Numbered from the stretch's first letter, positions 33,090 to 45,676 are shown. The stretch: 64,000 nucleotides of DNA from Amblyomma americanum (GCF_052857255.1 NC_135498.1:164234124-164298123), one strand, 5' to 3'. Made by a program: numbers and translations. Notes: a model not told the origin generated them from the letters alone.

Positions 33090-33765
33090 ACCGGTGGCAG
33101 CAACTGCCATCGCATGCAGTTGGAGCATTCTTTAACCGTAGCACCATTCCGCAAGGAGTGGTATGAGGACTCTCAGGAACATATGAATATAAAGTTGAGA
33201 ATGACCACTTTCACATATATGGGCAATAACTTATTAACTCTATTTGCTCATACCACTAAAGCAGAGCTTAAGTGGGCCCTCCAATTACTTTAGCTTGTAT
33301 AGGACGATAGCATCTTGTGAGGTTGCATTCAAGGATAGTTTTCTGTCTATATTCAAGATCGGTAATACAGTAAGTCGCGTAAGTATTCCAAACATTGTAT
33401 TGAGAGTGCTAGCGCGGACCGCACATACGTCAGCACACCATAGACATCACCATATCATTGGCAGACTGCCCTCTTTTTGTGCCCATGATTGGCTACATAG
33501 CAGTCCTCCTCCTTTAAGCGGTATACTAATTGAAATATTCTGGCCCTTGTGTCTCTGGCCTTCGTCTCTGCCGCACGGTGGAAGGGTGCAGCTGAAGTAA
33601 TGACATGTCGCGAGAAGATGCACTGGAGAGCAACCAGGGTCGCACAAGCTCCTGCTGTGGCGGCACATGCCATCGCAGAGCAGTGGCGCATCATTTAACT
33701 GCTGTGCCACTGCGCCAGGAGTGGTATCAGGACTCCTGGGGACCAATGTATGTTAAGTAAAGAAT
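33090..33765. repeat. Two copies of an interspersed repeat
   Basis: About 33095-33180 and 33640-33760 share gcaccattccgc(aagg)agtggtatgaggactc / gccactgcgccaggagtggtatcaggactcc. A third copy lies at about 57735-57812. The second copy can form a stem (gcagtggcgca with tgccactgc). It may be a short SINE or MITE; I cannot name it. Between the copies (33370-33480), cattgtattgagagtgct and gcacatacgtcagcacacca resemble 44175-44225. Confidence 0.55.
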
Positions 33766-34137
33766 ATTAATTCTGCATATATCGGCATTAATACATTAAG
33801 GCTATCACATCATACGCTTAACGCACAGCGTAAGTGCCCCTCCAAGTTTTTGACAAATCGAGGTGTCGAAACAAAGGCTTAACTCTTAAAGCTTTACTTG
33901 AGGCCATACATTAAGAGAGCGAAAGAAAGGCAGAGAGGTTAACTACGCAGCGCCCGGTATGCTACCCTACACGTGGGAAGGGGAACGGAGGGAGAGATAG
34001 AAAGGGGAGAGAACAAAGGGAGATGATCACTTTTCCTCATGTCCGTTGGCCGTTACTTGAAGGCTGCACAGGGCACACATTGATATTTCCCAATCTCTCA
34101 CTCAGTCCTGAGTCCTTCAAGAACTTGAAAAGTGCCT

Positions 34138-35028
34138 TCAAAGCTGTCCTCTGCGATGAAGGCTTACTCCAAGGACCCAGTATCTTGGCTTCAGTAAGGG
34201 GCCGAAGATATAACGGCGGAGTGTTGCAGCCAGGAGTGCACGCTCACGCTGAAACCGAGGGCAGTTACAAAGAAGGTGTTCTATAGTCTCCTCGCACCCA
34301 CAGATCTCACACGCAGGAGAGTCTGCCATTGCGATTAAGCGGGAGTAGGCATTTGTGAACGTCACTCCCAGCCACAGGCGACACAACAGCGTAGCCTCGC
34401 AGCGGGAGAGGCCAGACGGAGGACTGAGTTGGAGGAAGGAATCTAGGTGGTGCAGACGGCATGTGGAGTTGCTAGTAGATGACCATGACGCTAAAAGCTC
34501 TCTTCGTCCAAGCGTTCGCAGATGTCTTGCTGCGTCGGCTCTTGTCAACGATATCTGGACAATGTTGGCACTGCCGTGAGCCGCTCGAGCTGCAGCGTCA
34601 GCCGCGTCGTTTCCAACAATGCCAGAGTGCCCCGGTATCCACTGGAAGATGATGTCATGACCCTCTTCCTGCACCTGGTGTTGGAGATGTCTTAATTCAG
34701 CTACGAGTTTATCGTGATCGCCATGGCGTAAAGCAGAAATAAGACACTGCTAGGCTGCTTTTGAGTCACAGAAAACAGCTCTTTTGTGGATTGTTTGTGC
34801 GCCGATGTACTGCACAGCCGCACAAATTGTGGCCAATTCTGACCCGGTGGAGGTTGTCCGAAGCGAAGTTTGCTGGATAATACTGGTCTGTCTCACAGGA
34901 ATGACCACGGCGTAGGTTGAACTTGTACCTGAGACCGAACCATCTCTGTACACATGAGTGCGGTCACTATATGCGGCGTGGAGTAGGCAGAGTGTCATCT
35001 GTTTAATGGCTGATGTCGATAAGTTCAA
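34138..35028 (-). pseudogene. LINE RNase H and C-terminal zinc motif
   Basis: RNase H pieces: HVYRDGSVSGTSSTYAVV (usual motif TDGS, here RDGS), GSELATICAAVQYI, FCDSKAA, then after a short frame break QWIPGHSGIVGNDAADAAAR. The C-terminal motif is CEICGCEETIEHLLCNCPRF. A stop or frameshift sits near 34740. Confidence 0.8.
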
Positions 35029-35132
35029 TTTTTTGTTATGCCCGGAATTCTAAGACCCACGCATGGCTCGCGCAGACACCACAGCGCAGAGGAAGGCCGG
35101 GCTGCCGGGGTTAACTGTGATGTGATGGACGA

Positions 35133-37730
35133 CTAGTGGGCTGCTATAACCTTTGAAAACGTTGTGTGTGGTCTTTGGTTCACCACTGACACAAGGTGGT
35201 GCTGCGGAATTCTTGTTAAATGCTGTATGTGGATCCGCAGGCTGTTAAGGGTTATATACGTCGAGAGTGGGTAGTCCTGGGCGATTGCAATGGTAGCAAC
35301 TGTTGATGCGCTGCGAGGGAGACCGAGGCATGTGTGAAGTGCCTGACCTTGTATAGCTTGCAGGGCACGCAAATTCATCTTGCATGTGCTTGAAAGCATT
35401 GGTGCACTATACCGCAAATATCCCAAAAATAGTGTTCTGTAGAGTTGCAGCATTGATAGAATCGACAATCCCTATAGTTTTCCGCCAAGAAATCTGAGAA
35501 TAGATTAGTTTTTTTTTTACAATGCTGCAATGCGGGCTTCATGGTAAATTCTGATCTATAACAATTCCTTAAAAACGATGAGATGCATGACAGGCAATGA
35601 CATGGCCGTCAATACTTAGCGGATAACGAGTCATACTATTGCGCGTGAATGCCACTATAGCGCACTTCTCGGCTGACACACTCATACCTTGCTCTCTGAG
35701 ATAGGAGGAAGTTACGGTTGCTGCCCTCTGAAGTCTTGCTCGCACCTGGACACGCGTCACAGAGGAGGCCCAGATGCAGATGTCATCGGCATACATAGAG
35801 ATATAGACGATATTAGGTAGGTACTCCTGGAGTCTCATAAGTGTTGTATTAAACAAAGTAGGACTGAGCACTCCGCCCTGGGGCAGGCCCCGGTAGGTGT
35901 AATGCACTGGTGTGGAGCCATCTTCACACATACTAAAAAATGTCCTTTTGGTCAGATAGCTTTGGATCCACCTATACATCCGTCCACCGATTCCAACAGC
36001 CTCTAGCGCATCAAGGATGGCCTCATGTGTCACGTTATCGTATGCACCTTTGATATCAAGAAAAAGTGCCGCGCACATGCGGTTGTGGCGTTTCTGTTGC
36101 TGTACTGTGGACACGGGATCAATGACGTTGTCTATAGAGGAGCGACCTCGTCGGAAACCCGCCATGGCATTAGGATACACGTTATTGTGCTCAAGATACC
36201 ACTCAAGACGCGCCAGAAGCATTATTTTTATGACTTTACCCACACAACTGGCACAAGCTGTTGGCCTGTATGATGACAGGTCGAGCGGTGATTGCCCTGG
36301 TTTTAGGAATGGTATCATGCGACTGGATTTCCACTGGGGAGGAACAACTCCGTCTTGCCACGAGTGGTTGTAAAGGCTGAGTAGCTCTCTAAGCGCGTCG
36401 TGGCCAAGGTGGCACAGCACAGCATATGTAATGCCGTCTGGACCTGGTGCAGACGGACGCTTACATTCTGCAAGGGCAGCATCAAGTTCCTCACGAGTAA
36501 AGACAACGTCCATCGCTGAATCCCGTGATGCAGGAGGAACACGCTGGGAACACGAGGTAGTCACTGCACCCGCGATCGTCCTGCAGAAGTCAGTTGCAGC
36601 TTCAATCTGATGACGGTTTTGATGTAGAGCCAACGCATAGAAAGGCTGTCTTTGCTGTGGAAGCGTTCGAAGCCCCCTCACTGTCCGCCAAATGAGGGAC
36701 ATGGGCTTTCGAGGATCCAGAGATTGACAGAAGGACTTCCAGCGCTGTTCCGCCAGCGTGTCCATTCGTCGCTTGATTTTCCTCTGCACATGACGCGTCT
36801 CTCTCAGGTTCCTTACGCATTTAGTCCGTCTGTAACGTCTTTCTGCACGCCGACCAATAGCACGTAGGTGATCTATTTCGACATCAAATTCGGTGCGCAT
36901 TCTAGTTGACGTGAGGAAGCCTCTAGCAGCCTTCATTGCGGTTGCTATAAAGTCCTCCAAGCTGGAAGTGAGGGCTTCTTTGCACACCTCTTCCATTCGA
37001 GCTTTAAATGCCGTCCAATCGATGTGCGCGTGTTTAGCTGGGCCGGACGCCCCAAAACCTGGAATCTTGAAGTACGTGGGTATGTGGTCACTCCCGTGGG
37101 TCTCCACATCACAAAACCACTGGACACGCCGGCGCAGAGACCGCGAAACTAGCGTCAGGTCTAGGCAACTGCTGTATGAACTGCCTCCCAGGTATGTCGG
37201 GCTGCCGTCATTCATTACGTAAAATTCGTTTTCTGAAGCAAATAAGGCTTGATTCCTCCCTCTGGCGTTGATTACAGGACTTGCCCACAGTTGGTGGTGG
37301 GCGTTAAAATCTCCACTAATAATCCAAGGAGCCCGGGCTGCCTCCATTATTGTCTTCAGCCTCTCGCAGTCCAATTGAGACGAGGGGGAGACATACGCCG
37401 CAATCAGTGTGAACTCTATGGTTCCTTTTCTGACTATGAAACACACGTACTGGTTGTCGTTGTGGGGTTGAACTGGGCAGCAAACGTACGTTATGTCGGT
37501 GCGGATGTAGACCAGAACTTTGCTGCGCTCCCCGCATGTAGGAGCAAAGAAGGGCTCGTACCAGGAAAGTCTGATTGCTTGGGATAAGTTAGGTTCACAG
37601 AAGAATAATATTGGGAAGTGGTTGTTGAAACCATACTGCCGAAAACTTCCGATTCGTGACTTTTGGCCTCGCGTTCCATTGGAAGACCGCAGCGCCCCTG
37701 ACTTCCTCAAGAAACGTGGGAAGCTGGCCA
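35133..37730 (-). pseudogene. LINE ORF2 endonuclease-RT
   Basis: A 713-residue frame (37710-35569) carries endonuclease motifs (FFCEPNLSQAIRLS, ISGDFNAHHQLW, HGSDHIPTYF) and RT motifs: KSSRMIPFLKPGQSP, ALFLDIKGAYDNVTHEA (first Asp), YRGLPQGGVLSPTLFN, YISMYADDICIW (active-site pair). The N-terminal QWNAR block (about 37680) is one frame off, so there is a single indel near 37660. A second break near 35560 separates YRTLFLGYLRYSAPML and LHTCLGLPRSAS (35468-35133). RT core looks intact. Confidence 0.9.
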
Positions 37731-37825
37731 GTCATTCTGTCTGTTTTAATCATCTTGTAGTGCTGGAACCAGAGATTCCAGCACTAGTAAGCCGCTTCGG
37801 GCGGCTGACGATTGCAGGGCCTGTA

Positions 37826-39080
37826 TCAGAGGCGAATTGCGTTGACCACCGTCCTGAGGATCACGAGGGCTTGGCGATATTGCTCTGGGAGCCTTTCTCT
37901 AACGACAGGTGAGCTCGGCGATGGGAGCTTGCGCTGAGGAGGCTCAGCAGGACGTAACAACGAAAGCTCTGCCCAAGCATCCGCACACGGAGAGGTTTGA
38001 TTATCCTTGGCGATATTTCGCGGACTTGGCACACTTATACGTAGCGGCACGGGAGGAGGTTGAGAAAGAGGTGCTGTGGGCGCGCCAATGTGTTTTTTTT
38101 TTTGCAATAGACTTTATTGAGTTCTTCTTGCGCCTAGAATGTGTTTTCCAAACAGTCGCGGCAGCTTCACGGTGCGCAGAATTGTCCCGAATCATTTGCT
38201 TTAGAATGGCACGCTTGTTTTTTAAGCGCGGAAAATTCTTAGATGAACCGTCATGAGGCCCGTTGCAGTTGGAACACTTAAGCACTTCTGCATTACAGGA
38301 CTCAGCGCTGTGAGCTCCGGCACAACGAGAGCACACACTCGTGTTGTCGCAGACCCCGCTCACAACCTAGTTTCAAACATTTGTGGCACTGCAGGGGCTT
38401 CGGAATAAAAGGCCGCACGGCATGACGGAAATCGCCCACCTTCCCGTGCGATAGAAGGCTGTCGCTTTGGAACGAAATCTTCACGCAACGAAAATTGCCC
38501 AGACTTGACACCCGTAGAATATCGGCGCCATCATTTGCCGGCTTCACGAGTATGGGCAAATCATCTCGCGTGGCAGCCTCGTCGACATCGTAAATTACGC
38601 CGGAAGAGGACTCGTTTCCGCCCAGAGGGATAATGTACTGATAACCCGCCCAGCTGAGTTATGGTCTGCAGTGGTTCCAGCGCAGCTGCATGAGGGACAT
38701 CAACGGCTACAATGTTCTTCCGCACAATCACTCGAACGTTTTTGATTTAGTTAGGCAGGAGGGCCTCGATTTCTACAGAGACGACTTGCCGGTTAAGACG
38801 CCTCATGTTGTCGGTTGGCTGCACAGGAAGGACTAGGATGGTGTGTGCCGGTGTGTTGCCACTTGTTTTTACTCATTGGATGACGATCCGGCTCTTATTG
38901 TCTTCTGTTGGTCCTCCATCTGAGGTAAGTCTGAAAGCCGTCCTCACTGCTAGCCTCGCTGAGGTACTCGATGGTGTCATCGCTGTCGGGATCGCTCGGA
39001 CGGCTGCACCGCTTCCTCGACGAGCTCGAGGAGGAGGCCGCCAGGCCATTCGGATGCCCCGGAGGGTTCTGACTCATCGC
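37826..39080 (-). pseudogene. LINE ORF1, decayed
   Basis: Begins near 39080 with MSQNPPGHPNGLAASSSSSS and an acidic DSDDTIEYLSEASSEDGFQ stretch. Further pieces include FRCVKISFQSDSLLSHGK and LQCHKCLKLGC (38559-38302), then CSRCAGAHSAESC and CSNCNGPHDGSSKNFPR (38363-38001), the zinc knuckles. A Lys/Arg-rich tail and a Pro-rich end (37950) follow. Several frame breaks. The final Cys of the last knuckle reads Phe (KNFPR). Confidence 0.7.
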
Positions 39081-39422
39081 TCTATGATGGGGGACGGCGT
39101 CCCCGAAGCATAAACGCAAAAACACAAAAACAAGCTAAAGGCTGACTGAAAGCATTCCACAAGGATGCACTTCGTCGTCTTCTTCGCCATACATTAAAAA
39201 AAATACCGTGCACTACTCGAGCTAGAACAAGGTCATTTCGAGTACAGCGTTTAATATTCAGTGGGTTCCAATAAATTGCTGGTGCTGCTGGGAAAAGATT
39301 ATACGCAACAAACCCAAAGCAATGCAAGCGAACACCACCGATTGGACTTTCAAGGTAGACGCTTTATGGAGGCCACCTGGGGCGACAGTTGCTTTACTCC
39401 GACAAAAAAGGCCTACAAAAGT

Positions 39423-39764
39423 TTATTTCTCCTCCTGTAGCATACCGACCTCAAACAGTTGTTTAACAGTTCCACTCTTGCGATAATTGCAGTCGGCTGA
39501 GCGCATCTGCATCTGCAGCTGTTGAGTAGGTCTGTGTTCCACTTCATAATAATATGCAGTCATTATCAACGACCATCGCGGCATTCTTGAGGGTAAGGCT
39601 TTGGGCACACAAGTTTTGCATGGTGCAGAAATCCCAAAGGCCTTTTGGTCAGTCACTGTCGGGAAGTGGAGTCTATAAATGAACTTTTGGATCGTCAAAG
39701 CTGTGAAAATTATGGCCAAATCTTCCTCGTCAGTCTGTAAAGAAGTTTGGTGGGTTGCGGTCAT
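39423..39764 (-). pseudogene. Gypsy RNase H fragment
   Basis: Reads EEDLAIIFTALTIQKFIYRL, TDQKAFGISAPC, SRMPRWSLIMTAYYYEVEHR, the usual spacing of the RNase H C-terminal half, followed by NYRKSGTVKQLFEVGMLQEE. Frame open for 113 residues but flanked by breaks. Confidence 0.7.
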
Positions 39765-40159
39765 AGTTCGAAAACAGTTGGCTGTCCGCAGTTCCTAAAG
39801 ATACCCTCAGACCACGTGGAGAGGCATCACAGGCCAATACTAGTTGTTTCTCGGTACTGTAGTGAGTGAGGATTTGAGATCATGCCAGTAGCTGCTTGGC
39901 TTGTCGGAATGCGTTAGCTTCCTTACTGTACATTTCCAACCACGGCCGCATTATAGCAACCTGTAAAGATTCAAAGGTGTCTGTGGCTCCTTGCAAGAAC
40001 AAAATGCCAAATTTGAGGGCATAAAGAAATGTTTGCAGGTTATTTCACATTGGTTCTGGTGCTTCCTCAATAGCCTAGACTTTCTACTCTCTTGGCTCTA
40101 TTTTTGACCTGCTGACCTTCTACAATAAAACTATACCTTCATCCACACCAAACAGGCAC

Positions 40160-40897
40160 TTCTCTTGGTTTTGCTGAACGCCATCCTTCTGGATTCTTCA
40201 GAGGATCACGGGCGTTGTGCTTTTGTTCATCTTTGCTGCCTACCACGATGTCATCGAGGAAAACTTGAACGTCATCACGGCCTTGGAGTAGCTCATCTAT
40301 CCAGCGCTGGAAAATCGGAACTGCTACTGCTGGTCCAAATGGAAGGTGTGTGACATCAAGACCATGATATGTGCTGATGGTCAGCAGGTCAGCTGTTTCC
40401 TCATCTACTATGGCTTATTGGTCTGCGAGATAAAGATCAAGCTTGTAAAAATTGAACAACCTGACAGTTTTGAAAATAGCTTTGCGGGTGTCGGCACTGG
40501 GAAAGCGCCATTGGACAACTGAATTTACCATGCTTTCATGACAAGAACAGATCCTCACTCTGCCGCTCTTTTTGAAAACCGGAACAATCTGTGTCACCAA
40601 TGCGGAATGCCGTATTGGCTGCAAAACTCCTTGCCTGACAAGTTACTCTAGTGCTTCCTCAACTCTCGGCTGAATAGCAAATGGAACTGGATGAGGCTTG
40701 AAAACCTTTGGCCGGGCCGTGAGTTCCACTTTCACCTCCATGGAAGGTCCATGGCCCCCGCCCAACCCTGGTTGGAAAATTTTGGCATATTTGTGCAGCA
40801 GCGTTGCGATTGATGCGTGCCGGACGCTGGCCGTCGCCCTCGGCTCACGGATCTTGACTTGAGTCCCAAGAGCCTTGAACAAGTCTCTGCCAAGCAA
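40160..40897 (-). pseudogene. Gypsy reverse transcriptase, broken
   Basis: From 40897: GRDLFKALGTQVKI, GGHGPSMEVKVELTARPKVF (pre-RT region), then VTQIVPVFKKSGRVRICSC (40580) and, in another frame near 40290-40220, LLQGRDDVQVFLDDIVVGS with the FLDD active site. PFGPAVAVPIFQRW precedes it. Frames break several times. Confidence 0.75.
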
Positions 40898-41021
40898 GCT
40901 AACTCCAGCTTCCTTGATAACGACTAAACGCTGTAGATCTTATATACCCTTGGATTTGAACTGGACAGCCATGGAGCTGGGTACCCGCAGCTCTTGCAGA
41001 CTGTACGCGCGAAGTCTCAAC

Positions 41022-41297
41022 TCACGGCTGTAGCCTGCTTTTTGACAGACGTAGGCGTCGCATAGTCCTCTCGTTAATCACAGAGAAGACTGCTCCCGAG
41101 TACACTTCCTTCTCAGCTGGCTGTCCGTTGATTTCCACAGACACTCGAACTTCCTGCTCTTCAGACGTTACATGGAAGATTACATAAACGTCAGCTGTTC
41201 CGTCGCCGCTATCAAGGAGGTGAACTTTTATGTTCAAAAATTGTGTATGGGAGTCAGAAGTCTTCGATATATGGTTGGTATCCTTAGTCCGGGACAC
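41022..41297 (-). pseudogene. Gypsy aspartic protease with lost catalytic Asp
   Basis: VSVEINGQPAEKEVYSGAVF followed by SVINERTMRRLRL aligns with retropepsins where VDTGA/VDSGA is expected; here the Asp position reads Tyr (VYSGA). The copy would have no protease activity. Confidence 0.65.
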
Positions 41298-41655
41298 CGC
41301 ACGAAGAGGCCCTGTCTTTGCGGGTGCTTTACCAGAGTCCTTTTGGACTCTAGTGTGGAGCAGTTAAGGAGGGCAGTCTTCATTCCTTTCGGGTAGGGGA
41401 AGGGGGAAGGTGAGGGTTCTGAGTACATGCCCACACAATGCGAAAGATATCCAACAACTATCCGCATTGCGGGCAACGCCCACCTATGTTTGGAATCAAT
41501 GTGTTTGACTGCGGCAAGACACAGAAGGGTTACTATATGCGGGCGCCACAGAGTTCGCTCCTCCGCCTTACCCAGCCCCTGGTAGGCCGGCTCTTCGGCC
41601 CATCATTTTTGCTTCGGAGACACCTGCTTCGCTTTAGGTTCACTTTGGCAAGTCT

Positions 41656-42132
41656 TCACAATGCGACTGCGCTGCTTACAGTAATGGCATTTCTCATACC
41701 AGAACGGGCATTCGTGAGCCTTGTGAACCCCTGCGCAGTGAAAGAATTTGGTGCCTGTCTGCGTTCCACTCTAGCCTTGTGCGTACGCTCCGCTAGCCTT
41801 ATCAGCTGGTGCCCAAATTCCTGAACATGACAAACTTCGTTGGGTAGCGTCCCACCAATTTTCTTGGCCTCACGATGTGCATAGACCACTGCTGTAGCTC
41901 TGTATCAAGCCATCGTGAAAGTTAGTTTGGACTCGGTAAGTAGCTGCTGCTGTGGAGTTTCACTGTGGAGACCACAGACCAACCTGTCTCGGGGAATGTC
42001 GTCCAGCGTTGACCCTAAATAGCAGTGCTCAAACAGTCGGCGACGTTCGGCATCGCTGTCAGCAATGCTCTCCCGCCGATTGGATTGGATTGTAAAACAT
42101 TTATTGCGTCGAGAGGAGGTTGCAGGAGACAA
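41656..42132 (-). pseudogene. Gypsy gag fragment
   Basis: Pieces: SIADSDAERRRLFEHCYLGS, then RDRLVCGLHSETPQQQLL and LTFTMA in one frame, and CHVQEFGHQLIRLAER further on. The RDRLVCGL pattern is common in gag of this gypsy group. Interrupted at its upstream side by a LINE fragment. Confidence 0.6.
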
Positions 42133-43541
42133 GCACTAGATGACCGCTAGCCCATGGCCTGCGGCGACCTCATTGGCCCGCTCGATTGCCCGTACTTAAA
42201 TCTTAAGGTCCGAGCTGACCAGCACGGCCTCCCACTGCTGAGGATAAGGGAGCTGTATCAACTGCGCCAGAGGAGGGTCATTTGCGCTGTTCCACAGAAT
42301 GTGGTCGTATGTGGCCCTTTCACCACATTTATGGCAGTTTGGGCCGTACTGGCCAGGGTACATAAGGCCAAGCACTGCCGGATTCAGAAGGGAGCGTGTT
42401 TGCAGTCCGCGCCAGGTAACTTCCTGCGCTTTTGTTAACGATTTGTGGAGAGGGAGATATGCGCGCCTCTCCAGCCTAAAATGATGGGTGATATCATGAA
42501 ATGAGATCAACTCGTCCCTCCTGAAATTTGGGATTGAAGGCGCGCTCACTGGCCGGTCGACGAAACCTCAGGCTTGCGCGTGAGCCGCCTCGTTCCCTGG
42601 ATTAGACGAGTGGGCCGGGACCTAGATCTATTCAACTTATCTAATCGGAAGGGGTGTGTTTTGAAGAATGCGGAATGAGGTAGATTCAATACGGCCCGTT
42701 GCGAAATCGCGAATGGCTGTTTTGGAGTCGCTAAATATAAAATCAGCACGCGTGCTCGCTACAAATAAGGCTATTGCCGCTTCCTCCGCCGTCTCGGAGG
42801 AGGTGGTTTCTATCGATGTGGCCGCCAATAGGGTGCCGTTCCTGTTCACTGCGACCAGTGCAAACGCTTTTCTCGAAGTTTTCGGTATTCCGCTGCGTCC
42901 ACATACGCCACATGGTCGTTTCGGCCGTATTTGGTGTGTAGGGCGCGAGCCATCGTTGTGCGTCGGCCTTCGTGGTGCGCGGGGTGCATGTTCTTGGGTA
43001 GGGGTTCAATCAAACCAGCTTTCCTAAAGTGCGTGGGTAACTCCGTTTTTGCGTCCCTCTCTGGGAGCTGCTTGCACGTCTTTAGTCTGTACAGGATGGC
43101 CCTTCCCGCGCTCGTGCGAGTGAGTCATCCGAGCTGGGAAACGAGGTGCGCCTCGCACAGCTCCAACAGTGTGTTGTGAACTCCAACGGCCAGCAACCTT
43201 TCAGTGGACGTACTGTGCAGGAGCTCCAGGGCCGCCTTGTAGGCGTGCCGGATTGTAGCTTCGACCTTGTTCCTTTCCGCTAGATGCAGTTGCTGGTAAG
43301 GGAGGGAGTAGACGACCATGCTAAGCACAAAAGCCCCGAAAAATTCAAAACTGGTTTTGGGGAAAGGAAATGGCACAGTAGCTGTATAACTTATCTCGGT
43401 GGACGCCTGACGCTGGTCACGTTTCCCGAACTGAAACCGTTTAACGATGACGGCTTGCTTCGTGTTGGAGTACGTCTTCAACTTGGACGCGACGTCTTCG
43501 TAGCGCGTCTCTAAAGGCAGCGTCGGTGCAAATGAGAACAA
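42064..43541 (-). pseudogene. 5'-truncated LINE (RNase H region to 3' end)
   Basis: Minus-strand pieces: NKVEATIRHAYKAALELLH and LCEAHLVSQLG (43300-43125, post-RT region), RNase H block NRNGTLLAATSIETTSSETA and FSDSKTAIRDFATGRI (42845-42690), then CHKCGERATYDHILW (42310, zinc motif). The 3' end carries aataaatgttttacaatcc (about 42085-42064). It lies inside the gypsy gag. A 60-bp SINE piece (43346-43405) has inserted within it, read as SYTATVPFPFPKTSFEFF. Confidence 0.7.
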
Positions 43542-43543
43542 AA

Positions 43544-43850
43544 GTTAGTTTTTTGAGGAAAGGAAATGGCACAATTTCTGACTCTCATATCGGCGGTCAC
43601 CAGAACCACGCTGTAAGGGAAGGGATAAAGGAGGGACTAAGAGACGAAATGAAGAAATAGCTGCGGTAGTGGAGGGCTCCTGAATAATGTCGACCACCTG
43701 GGGATCTTTGACGTGCACTGAGAGCGCACAGCATACGGCCGCCTTAGCGTTTCACCTCCATCGTAACGCAGCCGCCGCGGTAGGGTTCGAACCCGGCAAC
43801 TCCGGATCAATAGCCGAGCGCCCTAACCACTGAGCCACCGTAGCGGGTCG
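43544..43850 (-). mobile_element. tRNA-derived SINE (family A)
   Basis: At 43850-43771 the minus strand has a tRNA-like head with A box TGGCTCAGTGGTTAGGGCG and B box GGGTTCGAACCCT. The body runs left to ggaaaggaaatggcacaatt. Same family as copies at 44351, 47914 and 56074. Pol III would transcribe it from the internal boxes; RT from a LINE would copy it. Confidence 0.85.
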
Positions 43851-44299
43851 ACTGTGAGCTAAAGAACAAATTACGGCATAGGTTGCGCCTCCACACAACG
43901 TGCTGAACATGGCACGCGTCTGCACACTTGATGTGATGCCACTAGCAAATTAAAAAACTCCAGCATTTCCAGTTACAAAGGCCACACAGCACCGGTACTG
44001 TGGCCGAATGCTTCAAAAGTTTCAAGGGTGGTTACCGACGCCAGCTGCAAAGGTTTGTCATCGCTCTGCTGGCTCATCTTGCCGCGCGTTGCCACGCCGG
44101 GAAGTCCATGTCGCCGCTAGATTATGTCTTTATTGAACATCTGTATTACTGTTAGACGCGTACTTATTCCGCACGTCGTATTGAGAGAACTGGTCCACAT
44201 CACATACGTCCGTACACCACACGCCACCAGGGCACTGGCGCGCTGTTCCCTGCTTGTGGCTATGGCAGCCTACATAAGAGATAGCCTAACCCGTGTTTA

Positions 44300-44301
<2 letters not shown>

Positions 44302-44351
<50 letters not shown>

Positions 44352-44470
44352 TAGTTTTTGGTGGAAAGGAAATGGCGCAGTATCTGTCTCATATATCGTT
44401 GGACACCTGAACCGCGCCGTAAGGGAAGGGATAAAGAAGGGAGTGAAAGAAGAGAGGAACAACCCGTGTT
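44302..44470 (-). mobile_element. SINE family A fragment with (ATT)n tail
   Basis: 44351-44470 matches the 3' half of the SINE (ggaaaggaaatggcgcagta). The (ATA)n tract 44302-44350 reads as (ATT)n on the minus strand right after the SINE 3' end, so it is the element's tail. The tRNA head is missing. Confidence 0.75.
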
Positions 44471-45600
44471 TCGCGAAACTATAGCGGAAGAGACCCGTGT
44501 TTCGCTAAACTATAATTTCTTCCGCAATTAGCGTCAAAATCAACAGCATTCTAACCTTCTCGCAATATTTTATTACAAGATTATATTGGTATAATACATT
44601 CCTTTGCTGTATAGACCTTGTATACGTCTGATATAGGCTTTAATTAGACTAGGTGAAAGTCACATGTCGATTGTGAAATATTACCACTAACTTTTTTTTT
44701 ACTTCAGCAATTACTGCGATTCAGTTAGAAGAACATCCGAGGGGGCAAACCTGCTCAGCTTTAAACTGCATGCCAGCTGATTCCTAACGGAAGGTAACCA
44801 CCGTCTGCGTAATCGACCGCGCGCTAGGTATGGCCGCTACAGCATTCACACCAGCCACCAACACCTTGGAAACAGAGTAAGCAGATATACCGCTAGCCAT
44901 TGTCTCCGTTCCGCCGACTCACACCTTATATGAGCTTAATGCCCTAACTGCAGCAATGGGCTCGTATCCCTGTATGGTGCCAGAATTCTCGGATGCGCTG
45001 TCATCTGCTCCTCTAAGGTTGTACTAGTATGGAACTACTAGCATGTACTAGAATGGTCATGAGTCGCTGCCTGGCACCTAGCGTACGCATGCTGTCACCC
45101 GTGCATGTGCCGCAGTCATCGAGCAGAGTCCCTCACAGGAGCGGGTGCTAAACCAGTATGCCAGTCTGCGCCAGCATGAACGCCTGGGCAGGCAAAGATA
45201 TTCAACACCGCAAAAACGACTCATGGGAGACGAGGCCGTCGTCTGGCGACAGCTGCAAACCAATGCATATACTAGCTTGAACATCCGACACATACTACAC
45301 CCCCCCCCCCCACTTTATCAACGATGTGCAATCATTGCATTTAATAGTCCTCCCTATACCATACCACTGGCCTTTCCAACTCAACCCGGTGCTCCCCCCT
45401 ATCACCGAACCCAACCCCTCCAATTGGAAAACGTGATGTCCAGCTCAGAACTCAACGATCAGCATATTTTGATAAACCGGGCCAGGTTGACGGTAGCCGC
45501 TGCAGGTGCCCTGCACTGAGGGCCCCTCTCGGGCGTTCTAAGCTTCTTTTTAGAGAAGATAAATGTTTTATATGGTCATTGTTGCCATCGTCTCCTATTA
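44471..45600. other. No clear gene
   Basis: Contains ORFs of up to 124 codons without recognisable motifs and a 12-base C run at 45300-45311. No repeat ends seen. Confidence 0.35.
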
Positions 45601-45601
45601 G

Positions 45602-45676
45602 TTACTATGGCTGGTCTGGTGCTTTCGAGACTGCAAACTGGGTGTACTGCCTGGCTCCTGATCAACATGACCGGTG
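45602..45676 (+). other. Candidate internal exon
   Basis: 75 bp between a possible acceptor (cctattag) and a donor (gtaagg). One frame reads YYGWSGAFETANWVYCLAPD, which looks protein-like. No family recognised, and single short exons are easily found by chance. Confidence 0.25.

Larger units (their letters stand above)
33905..39125 (-). mobile_element. Second RNase H-bearing LINE, nearly full length
   Basis: Minus-strand order: ORF1 pieces (39075-37826), ORF2 endonuclease and RT (37730-35569), post-RT region (35468-35133), RNase H and zinc tail (35028-34138), then a pyrimidine-rich 3' end near 33905-33990. It differs in sequence from the I-type LINE next door. RNase H and ORF1 knuckles suggest the I or a related clade. 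Exact ends and target-site duplications were not found. Confidence 0.8.
39423..42080 (-). mobile_element. Decayed gypsy element (K02A2.6-like), no integrase
   Basis: Minus strand: gag pieces (42080-41656), protease (41297-41022), RT (40897-40160), RNase H (39764-39423). The conventional order differs from the element at 8.1-12.4 kb. Integrase is missing; sequence left of 39420 is unrelated. A LINE copy is inserted in gag at about 42064-42080. No LTR identified. Confidence 0.75.

Noticed and set aside
38085..38115. Poly-A tail of a processed copy in LINE ORF1 (T11-12 run at 38093)
   Set aside because: The A run lies in a Lys-rich part of ORF1 (SIAKKKTHW) and the reading frame passes through it, so it is more simply coding.
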